DNA of 64,000 bases from Blastomyces gilchristii SLH14081 (taxonomy: Eukaryota > Ascomycota > Eurotiomycetes > Onygenales > Ajellomycetaceae): NCBI RefSeq assembly GCF_000003855.2, contig NW_003101680.1, positions 568,976 to 632,975 of the forward strand. The letters are read 5' to 3'. Every line of letters starts with the position of its first letter. The first letter of the stretch is position 1. The notes under the pieces were generated by a model, which was not told where the DNA came from, did not search any database, and was given only the letters and a program-made list of their open reading frames with translations. Shown here one piece after another: positions 9,907-20,689 of the stretch. The translations under genes and the position numbers were made by a program.

Positions 9907-11504
9907 TTAACTCAACCCACTTGCAGCACCATCACACCGGCTCTCTCCCCGCCAACTCTTCCACGGCCACTTCCACTTCCACTTCCACTTCCACTTCCAC
10001 GGCAATTTCCAACCACCATGGTCACCGGGACGCTTCCCACTCCAATTGGGCGATGGCAAACAGACCCCCAACCGCCAAAAGTAATCGCGGTGTGCAAACA
10101 GCAGTTCCCACAACCGATAGCGGTGAGGAATAAGGTTCCATTGTGTCAAATCTCGCTTGACGTCATTACCATCGCTTTGCACTCTGACCAGCATCCGATC
10201 CCCGATCGGGTTCGGCCCGGACGGCAACAATGGTTGCTGATGATGCTGACGTTGCTGGCTAATAGATACAGCGGTGTCCATAGTCACATCGTTGTCTTCT
10301 TCTATGTAAGCATAGTCGTAAGCCCCAATGCGCCCGGCCGAAGATGCCGAGGATGATGACAGGGTTAAGGCGAGTAAGTAGCTTTTGCCAGCCGCTTCAG
10401 ATCCAGCGATGCATTCTGGATCCGCGTCGCCGATGCAATGCTGCAGGTCGGAGATGTCAGGAGGTAAATCTGGCTTTAATATATATATCTCGCCCGCGTG
10501 AGGTCGGTAACCCCACTCAGAAAGGGGCAACAGGGGGACTGGGTCATTGACGTGCGTGACGCGGTGGTAGGAGGAGGTCTTGTTGTGGTAATTCTTCGTA
10601 TTCCGCTTAATGTCGCCGTTTGTTGCGCGGTCGTAACCCGATGACGATAACGACGAATTTTTCAGATGGAATACCGCATCAATATATTCTACCAGCCCTT
10701 GGTTTCCCACTCTCGGCTCCCCAAACGTCGTCACCTGCGGCTGCCAACCCCGAACCTGAAACTCGAGACCGGCAAGGGCAGCAACCGCCCCCCCCAACGA
10801 GTGTCCCACCAGAACAAGTTGGTAATCTGGATATTTCACCATCGTTCGTTTCAGAGGGTCTAGCAATGTGCGTCTAGCGCTCTTCCATGACTCCATGAAT
10901 CCGGCATGGACGGTGCAGTTATTACAGCGAGGCTGGTGAGGATCTGTGGGGTTATTAGCCGGGTATGGGGTGTAGATCTGGGGGATAGCAGAGAGGTCCA
11001 CGATAGTGTTTGCAATCGAGTAGGTGCCGCGGAATCCGATGATGATGCGTTTGGGCCATGGTGGGTGGGAGAGGACAACGAAGCCGCACGAGTCGGAGAG
11101 AAACGGGCCCGTGTTCCAGGTCTGGAATGCGATATTGTGATTAGTGAATCGTAGCAAAGATATATGTAGCAAAAGACACGGCAAAGTGTATTCTTTGCGA
11201 AAACAGTTGATATTGCTCTGGAGTTCGAAGTAGGGCATACCGTAACTAGTTCAAATCCTTCGAATTCATGACACCGTCCCGCGCAAGTGAACGGTTTGTA
11301 CACGCCCGTCGTCCCAACGCAATATGTTATATCAACAATACGGGAGAGCTCCTCGAGCGAGGAGAATAATTCTTTCGACACCGTGCGGGCCTTCTGAGAG
11401 CTCCGTGAAGTGTCGTCATTATAGTCAGGACGATGACTAGGCAGAGCTGAAGTGGAGGTGCTGTAGAGAAACGCGGAGAGGATGAAGATAAGCCATGACC
11501 TCAT
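9907..11504 (-). CDS. Secreted class 3 (alpha/beta hydrolase) lipase
   Basis: Two exons, 11504-11241 and 11121-9907, separated by a 119-bp intron, encode 492 residues. The N-terminus has a signal peptide (RSWLIFILSAFLYSTSTSA). The class 3 lipase core follows: an oxyanion-region strand (IIIGFRGTYS), the nucleophile elbow VLVGHSLGGA with Ser196, a conserved FGEPRVGN block, the catalytic Asp281 in HVNDPVPLLP, GYRPHAGEIY, and a probable catalytic His in AHRDYFW near the C-terminus. Substrates are likely acylglycerols or similar esters outside the cell. Compared with family members of about 300-350 residues it has an added Ser/Gln-rich insert (SISQQRQHHQQ) before the last His. Its C-terminal tail contains a Trp-Lys dipeptide repeat encoded by a hexanucleotide microsatellite. 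The region after the catalytic His is probably disordered and variable. Confidence 0.9.
9968..9997. repeat. Hexanucleotide microsatellite (CACTTC)5 within the lipase gene
   Basis: Five perfect tandem copies of CACTTC on the plus strand encode alternating Trp-Lys on the minus strand in the lipase C-terminal tail. Length changes in units of six would keep the reading frame. Confidence 0.9.
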
Positions 11505-11946
11505 TGTGTTAGGGGTGGAAGTAGTAAATATGATATTCTGGAATCTCTTCGAGTGATGTTGATCGCAACTGCGCATCTCACACGACCTAACTGTCTCGGT
11601 CATGTGACGTAATCCAAACTTTAACCAGGAGTAACATATGAAACCTGGAATCCGGCCAAGACTGCTAGATAATAAGATAAATAAATAGACGAATATTGAT
11701 AAATACATATATATACGTATGTGGCTTAACACCCAAAATAATTGTCATCAAAAATGTCCGGAAATATCAACTCACAAAGAAAACAACAAGGAAAAATTGT
11801 TCGAATGCAAGCTAGGATGAGAAAATGCAACAGAAAACCTATACCTTCCCCCAAAAGAGTCCACATCTTCGCGCGAAAATCAAAATATATCTCCAAAAAC
11901 AACCGTATATATAATCCATGTAGAATGCCATAGTCCGGCTAAGAGA
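11505..11946. other. Lipase promoter and gap to the PhoD-like gene
   Basis: AT-rich stretch (about 11650-11800) between the lipase start and the 3' end of the next minus-strand gene. No gene is seen. Confidence 0.4.
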
Positions 11947-14900
11947 TTACCTCCCAAAGTCCAAACTTGGCACGATAACCGGTCCAAACTTGACAACATT
12001 CCCATAAGCACCTTCCCCTTGCACCAAGAAATCCACCGCAAGACTCAACTTAGGAAACGCGCCGGACGCCGACATCATCCCCGGCGTCGTCGGGCTCATC
12101 AGCCCATAATTTGACTGCACATTGTCTGGATCATATCCCACGATAGCCACGTAATTACGGCGGCCCATGAGTTTGCGGTGTTCGCGTGGTTGGCCCGTCA
12201 CGTCCGTCTGGAAGATTTCCATCATGTCTTCCTTTGTGTCTGTGACGGCGCCCGGAGCGAGTCGTTTGCCGTTGGCAGGGATATAGAGTGGTTTGTTTCC
12301 TCCGTGTAGGAGTTTCATGACGTAAGATGGTGGTGGAGTGTTGACGACAGAGGAGGAGATTATTTGGTACATGGTCTTATGGTCGGTTGGGTGGGAGGGG
12401 TCGTGGACGAGGCCGGCGCCGCAGCAGTTTACTGCTCCAGAGAGGAAGGTCATCCGGATATTCTTCTGATGGGAGATCCCTTGGAGGGTGCGGATCAGAT
12501 AGGTTCGTTCAAGATCCTGGGAGGGTCAAGTCAATAAATATGTCATCGTGTCGTGAGTTACTGAGGGTGAGAAATTTACCTTCGAGTCGTGAGTCCACTG
12601 ATCCCGCAGCTCATCAAGAAGCTCGATTTCACCAAATGGGTTCAAGACGCTGCCCATCAGTCCAGACTTGCCAACAGCTCTCTTTACAGAGTTGAATCCA
12701 GAGCCCACGGCGTTCTTAGCACCTACGACACCAGCAACGGAGCTGGTCACTTTACCAAGAACATTGTAGGCTCCAGTAACGGCCTTTTTGCCAGTGGCTA
12801 TGGTCTGCGCGAGGTGTTCCGTAGATTCCAACCGCGGGTAAATAGGCGGGACAGAAATCATCCAGATGCAATGTTGCACGCTTGGAGGAAGCATTGTAAT
12901 CTTAGGGAAGATCCCCTGATAGGTAGGTCCCGCCATGACTTGATGGGGGTTCCTTTCTGAACGGCAATCAGGCCCTACCACAGCGACGGCGGGGCCCAGG
13001 AATTTGATAAAATGCCAGCCTGTTCCAGTTATAGTAAAAAGGTCCATATCGTCGTTCGCATGACGTAAAATCTCCAGTGTTGTATGGTGCTGGAAAAGGA
13101 GGTACATCTCGATTCCTATTCTGCCAATATTCTTGAACATATTCGAGAATTGCATGTGATCCGGGTATGAACCAAACCCGTCGAAGCTGAAAAAAGAAAT
13201 TATGTCAGAAATCGTGGGGAAATTAAACTGCGTGATATATCGGATTGGGAGGAAAACATACATATCATGATCATCAACTTGCAATACGTGAGGGATCTGA
13301 GCATATGCTTCTCGCAGGTGCGGTTGATCAAAGTGACTTGTATAATAATGGAAATACGCATGTGTAGCATCCTCCTCATGGGCGGCGGTCCACACTGCGC
13401 TTTTCCTCTGCTCCTTGCCGCTGATAGTAAGCCATTGTTTGAGCGATGGGACCTCTTTCCAAATTCGGTCAGCGTTGATCTGACTTCCAAGTCCAAGGTG
13501 GACATGGAATCCGCCACACTCTGTATGCTTCTGCATAATGTCTTTCCACATGTATCCAGCGCCACCAAGGCGAGCCCTCTCATTCGCACTGACGCTAAGG
13601 GAGAAGTCATTTCCAGAAGTCGCTATGAAACGCCAGTTCGTCTCGTTCTGACCTGCGACGAGGAATTCATATCTCGTGCATCCAAGGTGCGAGGTGATCG
13701 CATATGTCCACTTCGCAGGGTACTCTTCCATTGTAAGATCGATATTGTATTTGTAAAACGTCCATCGCTGGTGTGTTGAAATCGAAAATCCCTTAAGTTG
13801 TCTCGGGTTTGGAGAGAGGTCTACGCTCTGATGAATATGGATCGTTGGTGGCTGGGGGCCATCAGTCACCAGTAGAATTGAGCCCAGCCAGAGTCCACGT
13901 TCCATATCCATGTTCGTATAGCGAAGATAAGGGCCGAAGTACACTCCATTGGTTGGCGCAACCTTATACAATTCGACACCGCTGGCGGGGGGTGGGCCGG
14001 TGAATCCCGTACTCATACTCATAACGCTGCCCTCATATCCGGGTGTCATGGGGAGACCCGGTGATCCTAGTGGATGCCCAAAGGTGGATAGTCCTGGCGA
14101 TGCCAGTGGGTTAGGCCCAAACGTTGAAAGGCCCGGGGAAGCAATGGGGTGGCCGCCGAAAGTGCTTACTCCGGGTGACATTGGTTCATTTAGGTTAAGA
14201 GGAGTTGGCCCCTTTGGAAACTCCCATTGAGTAGATTGAGTGGGGAGGTGAATGTAATAGTATTGTCCGGAATTGGGATCCAGGTGTGCGATCCAGCCTT
14301 CTGGGAGAGGAGGAGGGGAAGCTGGGGAGGGTCCAGGAGGCGCGGGAGAGCCGTTAATGGGAGTGGGATGGACGCCAGGGTGTCCATTTTGGAGATTGGG
14401 TTGCGAAGCACCAGGATCCGCTTGTCTGGGATCATTGGCAAACGCTGGGTGGCCTTGGGTATTAGGAGCGGGAGGAGTGTGTGAATGTGGAGCCATGGTG
14501 GAAGGTGTCATAGCTCCAGTGCTCATCGGGTTCATTGAAAAGGGATGAGCACCAGCGACAAGGCCTTGCTTCTCATTCTGGAAACTATGGGGCGCAGAGC
14601 CACCAGGACCTGGCCCACCAAGGCTGGAGTATGCGGGAGGAGGAGAGGCAGTCATATTCAATCTCTGGAAATCTTCCTCCAGTGGATTATGGTTCTGAGT
14701 GTAGCCGGCAGGGTGGCCAGGGGGTGGATGGTTGTCTGCGCCTGAGGTCTGCGGAGGAGGTCCGGATGTGGGAACGGGCCCCTGGTATACGGTTGGAGGT
14801 CCATGCGGTTGAGTACCGGGAAGTTCCGTGGGAGTCCATGGTCTTGGAGTCGGGTTCTGAGGCTGGGCGAGGTGTGTTGTTTGTGTTTGGGGAGCAGCAT

Positions 14901-15780
14901 ACTGCTGGGCACGCTGTTGCGCGGCAACACTCTGCGCCTGTAGATTGCTGAGAGTCGATGTGCCTGCAATTCCCGCTGCAGCGTACCGGGACTCAATATC
15001 TGAGCGACCTGGAGGCACAATGGGGGTTTCTGGAGGTGGAGGAGAGCCGCGGTTTGCTTTGGTTGTTGAGGTCGAGGCGGTAGAGCCTAGTCGGTTAACC
15101 GAATGGGTTGGTTGTGGTGTTGTTAGGTTCGACGAGGTTGAAGACGACGCGTTACCCTGTGCAGTCCAGTATTGCTGGTGGAACTCGGGATACGGGTTCA
15201 CCTCCGTAGAGGGCTTTCTCCGTTGCCCTGGCATGCCTCCGGTGTTGGCGCGTCCTCCCACTGGATGCTGCGGAGCTTTCTGGAACAATCCTTCTTTATC
15301 TGACGTTTGAAGTATTGGTGATTCCGGTAGGGGCTTTGGACCGGTAGTTCCTCTCCTCTCCGCTAGGCTCGACTGGGCTGTCTTCGAATCTCGTCTTTCC
15401 CGTGGCCGCAAAGAAGCAGGGATATCAGCGGGACTCGATCCTCCTGAACCGGAATGAAGAGGTGAGGAGGGTTTGGACGATTGTTTTACAGTGGAGGACG
15501 ACTGATCACGGTCAGGGTAAGGCGGCCTAGAATTGGAGGGGCTAAAGGAATGCATATGAGGTGGCTTCGAACGGTCGTTAGGGTAGGGCAGGGGGTTATG
15601 CGGAGGAGGGCTCTGAGGAGGTGGGTTAAAAGCTGAAGGCTGGGTAGTATTGCCGGCAGTTGGGCCGGGGGACGGGGTATCCCGTTTAATAATCCTCAAC
15701 GGGGAGACAGTTGGGGGGTCGCGGTCAGATGGAGAGGTGAGAAACATCTCGTCGTGTTGGTCCTTTCCATGGCGACTCAT
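11947..15780 (-). CDS. WW domain and PhoD-like phosphatase domain protein
   Basis: Two exons, 15780-12580 and 12516-11947, with a 63-bp intron, encode 1256 residues. Residues 1 to about 490 are a disordered Pro/Ser/Gln-rich region. A WW domain sits at about 493-524 (LPEGWIAHLD, GQYYYIHLPTQSTQWEFP). From about residue 598 onward lies a large globular part matching my recollection of the fungal PhoD-like metallophosphatase family (GVYFGPYLRYTNMD, TYAITSHLGCTRYEFLVAGQ, FHVHLGLGSQINADRIW, VFLPIRYITQFNFPTISDI). Metal-binding residues of classical PhoD are only partly evident (GLGSQINAD), so catalytic activity is uncertain. The WW domain suggests recruitment to PPxY-type partners; the protein's own N-terminus is Pro-rich. 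No signal peptide or membrane segment is visible, so it is likely intracellular. The start was chosen at the first ATG (MSRHGKDQHDE). Confidence 0.82.
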
Positions 15781-17869
15781 GGCGGGCGGACTGGCGCTGG
15801 TCGCAAGGAGGATAAAAGGTGTGTCTCAAAGCTCTAAGTAGCTATAGACTAGGCTCGAGAAGTAGCACAGAATGTTTATTTATAGCGATTTCGCACAGCG
15901 GAGATTTCTGCAGAATGCAGGTTGTTGCTGGCGCTTGGAGATGGTCTGAGGGGAAACGGAGCAAATGACCAGGGTAAGTGGGGTGGATGATGGTAGTTAT
16001 GCGGGCTATCAGGACCTTGTAAGCGGTTTGCTAGATGCAGAACGTTGCATAGGCACGAGATGGAGATGTATACCAAGGGTTTCACAGGATATCAACCCAA
16101 CAACAGGTTGGATATATATATTGTCCCATATCAAGGTAGAAAGAACACGGAAAGAGATGAAGGCGAAAGAAAGAAGAGAGGGAAAAAGAAGGGGAGGGCG
16201 AAGATGAAGAAATCGGAAGAAGTTGAGGAAGAGACGGAGGCTGATGGATGGTATGTGCTCCGTATGGTATGGGGGAATACGGCCTCCATACGAGACCGCG
16301 CGGGGCTGAGAGAGGCAGGCATTGGCAGCGCGAATAATACAGAAATGACGTCTCCAGTTACCGTTTCCGCCGCCACAATATTGGCCCTGGATATCTCCAC
16401 CCCACCTGGTTCGAGATTTGGGCATCAACATTTCAGCGGGTTAGAATATCCTGCCACTGGAGATAAAGAAGGAAGAAAAATGATTAGCAGCAGTTCTTCG
16501 ATTCGACATTCTATAATTACTAGAAAACGTCTTTCCCGTTGCTTCTAACCCCAATCGAAGCTTATCGGAGCCGACTGCGGCTGTTCCATGGTTGGGCTGG
16601 GCGGGGTGCCCGTGTGTACCGTATTATTGTCCTGACCGTACCTGACCGTACCTGAACTTACCTGAACTTACCTGACCTTACATCTCCAGCCAATCACGTG
16701 CTGCCATTGCTTGCTCAACGTCTCTCCTAAGCGCCAGGAGGAAACAAATGTGCGAGTTTGTGATAGCTGAAGTGGAACAACAACACCCGGCGCTTGTCAA
16801 GACGAGCAGTTGCGGGCCATCATTGGTTTGTTTCGTGGTCCAAGACATGATGCGGCGTCCTCTGCAGCGGGATCACACCCAGGCCCGCAGATTTCAGGGG
16901 TATATGTTGGGAAATATTGCTACCATCATCATTGCTATAGTATCATACCCTGAACCTATCATACCTACAGCTGGACATTGCAGGGGCTTTATGCAACCTT
17001 TGATCAGTTGTTTTCTATTATCAAGAGCTGCCAATGGCCTGCAAGCGCCTGGTTATGTTGGAACCTAACAAATAGTACGAGTTGAAGGACTTTTTGTGCT
17101 AGGACCTTCGATGGGACCAAGTTGGATGTTAGGGATGCGGGCTATTTCAACCACACAGCAGCAGGGTACTTTTTCCAACCGCCTACGGAGTACACAGGAC
17201 ATCTAACCACTATATATTTGAGGATTAGGTCCATAGTCCATCTATGAATCACTCCTCCCGAGGCAGGCAGCCGGATTCAAACTTTAGTCTCGCAGCCATA
17301 CTAGCTTCCGCAGAAAGCCAGTGCATACGCTATAAGTTTGTAGAGGTTTTGATGGGGAATCAATTCATTTCCACTGGGGATGCCCTTATTGCCTTGAGCC
17401 TTTTCTTATTAGAGGCCAGGAAATCTTCGAGATCACATAGAAGGACACACTGTAAGCTATCTTACATGACATTAGGGTCTATGCAATATTGCTTGCGGCT
17501 AAATTAGTATATTTACACAGGGATTGGTATAACGGAGGGAAGCGGCAGTTTTGTACTGATGGGAATTGCGGCCTTATGAAGGAAAAAAAATGTAAAAATA
17601 AAAATAATAAAATAAAATAAAAATAAGAGCTGAACTAGACCACTATTTGGACTATTGGGGTGGTTAAGGGCGAAACGCAGAGAAAACTCCAACGCTGTAA
17701 ATTGATTTAGAGATTGGGCAGTCAAAAGAGTTGGGTATAAGCTAGAATAGTAAAATGAATTCGGCGGATGAACGACGATGGGAACAAAGGGATGAGAGGA
17801 AATTGACAAGAGAATAAAACACAATCGTAAAAACAACAAGCCAGAAAATCTCATAATCCATCAGAAGAT
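15781..17869. other. Intergenic region
   Basis: No gene supported. A purine-rich plus-strand frame (16045-16548) reads through AAG/GAG-rich low-complexity sequence and has no domain. A 10-bp minisatellite at 16632-16681 is listed separately. Sequence directly 3' of the transcription factor gene (17580-17860) is A-rich. Confidence 0.45.
16632..16681. repeat. 10-bp minisatellite, five units
   Basis: Five adjacent 10-bp units: CTGACCGTAC twice, CTGAACTTAC twice, CTGACCTTAC once. There are no spacers, so it is not CRISPR-like. Confidence 0.9.
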
Positions 17870-20689
17870 TCATAGCCCAAAATTCACCATCTGCAATCCC
17901 TGCTCAATCATAATCTCCACCCAGTCCACATCCAACGCATGCCCCTTGCGCATATATCCCTCCGTCTGCCTCTGATACACAATCTGCAGCACATGCCTCG
18001 TCGTCGTCACATTGCGGCCCACAGATTCATTCCCCTCAATGCTAGAAAGTAGATCTAGTGCGAGCATTTTCTGCGAGCTGGACGAGGACGCCACGCCCGC
18101 CATGAACAGCGGGAAGACTATGAAGCGCAAATCGAAGCGGCCTGCATGCACGATACTGGAGGCTACGTGGAGGACGGCAGTGGTACGTTGGGAGATTTCG
18201 AGCGCGGGCCCGCCGCCGGTTTCGATGCATTGGCCCGGCCACATGCTGGTGTAGGAGTAGATGAGACTGGCGTGGAAGAGGGTTGTGGACTGTTAATAAA
18301 GGAACGGGGACGTTAGTTGGCACTGTTGCGGCTCTAGATAAATTTTGTCTGTGGACGGGGGCGAGGGAAGTGGGGGGTTAACGGACATGTTGAAGCATCT
18401 CCTTCGATCGACTGGGTAGTAAATCCATTTGTTGCTCCAGGATGGATAAATTGGAAGTGACCCATAAATGTCGAAATGCTTGCTGGATTCGGAAAAGGCG
18501 CTTTTCCCTATCAGCGGGGATTTGCGGCGGAAATCCATGAGAGCTATTTGAACTTGTAGTATTCATCGCTGTTCCGTTTGCGTAGGTGCTCTGGGAGCGG
18601 AATTCCGATGCCAGCAGGCCTAGTCGTGCTGCTAGGACGAAGATGTCATGGTTAATCTGTAAGACGGTAGGAAGAATATCTCTTTCCTCAGGGTAGATGA
18701 TGCTTGTCCCGTCCGGGCCAAGCGGGTAGAGGTGGAATGTTGGAGGCGGGATCATGTCGTTTTCCAAGACCGCTCCGATGAATTCTCCCGTTCCAGTGCC
18801 GCTAAATAACGCATATAAATCAATCGAGCAAACCCACCAGATAATAAAGGGAAATTTCTCTGTTTTGAAAAGTTCGTTTCGCATTAGGAATATTCGTAGC
18901 AGCCGCTCGAGATGATGGGACCAGAGGTTGGATCCTCCTGGTTCCGCTGCGGCTATCTGATATTTAACTTTAGAAAGCAGGTTCTCTTAGGTAGATGGGT
19001 AATAATGGGAGTGAATGGCGGGCTACCTCGTAAATCAGAAGTAAGAAATGGGTCAGGAATACTCCATCCGAGGAGAGATCCTGATGGCTGCGCATACTGG
19101 TTTGTAGGAAAGGTAGGGTTTGCTGATAGTGCTGTAGAGCAGCGATACTTTGGCCTTTCTCTTGATGGGACAAGCTTAAAGCAGAAACGGCCATCATGGC
19201 ATGGAATAACTATGAGAGGAGAGTTAGTATGCTGGCTGGAGGACATCCAAACGAGGAAAAAGTACTTGATTCGACAGGTATATTTACCGGACGAAAAGTG
19301 GCAGCCTCCTGCTCGAAGATATCTGCTCCAGGGGCATTTCCAACGCCGTGGGGGGGGGATTCAGAACGAGTAGCTGTTTGCACGAGATGACTCCAGACCA
19401 CTCTCCTAAAATGCAAAAGTAGCCTCGTATCCTCCCCATACTGTTCCGTAGTATCTATATAAGACTGACTAAATGTTTCCATAAAGTCCCGGATAGGAGC
19501 TTCATCAACCAATTCAGTCGAGGACTTGGAACCAGATGTACTCGACCTCGATGGTGAGGGCCTCATGCTACTTCTCCAGTGGCCAGGCGACGAGATTGGT
19601 ATGGAATCTTCGAATTTCGAGAGAATCACTACATTCGGGTCACCCGTTTCTGTTAACGAAGAATTATGCCTATTGTGTCTTCTGTTTCTCTTCCCATTCC
19701 TAGCCTTGAGGGTATCATCCTTATCAGACCCAGAAGAACTCGACATAGACGTGTTATCTGTGGTGTCGGAATATTCAGGCAAAGCCGAGAAACTCTCCGG
19801 ATTCACAATAACATGATAGGTACCGGGAGAATAAGCCTCTGCTTTCATTTCTCTCTCCAAGTCTGAGGTTAAGCACGCGAACGGGGGCAGCGTATCTCCT
19901 CCTATGGACGAGTTGGGGCTACTCGCGGTCAGAGTTGGTGATTTTGCTACCAGTAAGTTACTTATTAGCCGTATGAACGACTGCAAAATGAACTGTAAGA
20001 TGTAGAAAACAGTGTGTAGCCGTAGAACATACGATCCCAGACTGCATTTCCAGCAGTGGAAACTGCTTGCATCCGCTGTTTGATTCTGGATGTATCGTCC
20101 CGAAACGCTAGCCTTGGGCTATAATCGCACTCATGTCCGAGTCTTGAGCATTGCTAGAGCGTGGTTTTAATATCTAGTCGCAAGAATTCGGTATCTCTCT
20201 ATGCCGGGTTCAACAACTTACACCACAGGTAGGATGTCCTTCGTCACATTTTACTTAGGATAACAATCAGTAAACCGCTTCGTTGATATATAGCTCGATA
20301 TATTTGACAAACACTCACCTTTGCGGCTCTTTGCAATGGAAAAACAATGTAGTTAGCAGCGAAATTCGGTAGTCACGGGTTGTGACAGGTTGATATAACT
20401 CACTCTACAGGTCCTGAACAGAGCATTAATGTTAGAAAGGTACAACAGGAGAAAGTATTTAGGTTGCACAGGTCATGTAGAGCTTTCACATGAGTAAATA
20501 GTATGTACAGCCAGGAGAATCAGCTTACCAGCAGCCAGTCCTCGATCTAGGCGGCAGGCGGACTCGAACAGGCATTTTCACCTTCTGCTCGTCCCTGTTC
20601 GCAAGCTTAACCCCCGACTCCGCCGATTTAACAACATCATCTTTCGGCGCAATAAGTGGCAAGTGCGCGACGTGCTTTGATGAAGGCAT
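17870..20689 (-). CDS. Zn2Cys6 transcription factor with Fungal_trans_2-type regulatory domain
   Basis: Nine exons give 721 residues: 20689-20529, 20413-20404, 20328-20319, 20253-20222, 20153-20033, 19946-19288, 19209-19027, 18956-18387, 18289-17870. Splicing assembles an ideal zinc cluster, C53-X2-C56-X6-C63-X6-C70-X2-C73-X6-C80 (TGCWTCRSRKVKCDE then TCGQCSRLGHEC). Two of its exons are only 10 nt long. The rest matches the Fungal_trans_2 (PF11951-like) layout: a Ser-rich linker, an acidic/hydrophobic start (IRDFMETFSQSYI), the core (AMMAVSALSLSHQE, HYQQTLPFLQ, FLLLIYEIAAAEPGG, SNLWSHHLERLLRIF) and a helical C-terminus (FPLFMAGVASSSS). It is probably a DNA-binding regulator recognising CGG half-sites; its targets are unknown. 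The donor after exon 8 would be GTCCGT, a weak match, and is the least certain join. The start is the first in-frame ATG; the frame is open for a few codons upstream. Confidence 0.87.

Noticed and set aside
16045..16548. 167-codon plus-strand open frame
   Set aside because: Its middle is purine-rich low complexity (Lys/Glu runs) and it has no domain or plausible promoter arrangement; probably non-coding.
16632..16681. CRISPR-like array
   Set aside because: Units are contiguous with no spacers and the organism is a fungus.
19947..20032. Using the nearer acceptors (after CTTACAG or TTTGCAG) for the transcription factor intron
   Set aside because: Both put the next exon out of frame or into a stop; the acceptor at 19947 keeps the frame and gives an 86-bp intron with a CTAAT branch site.
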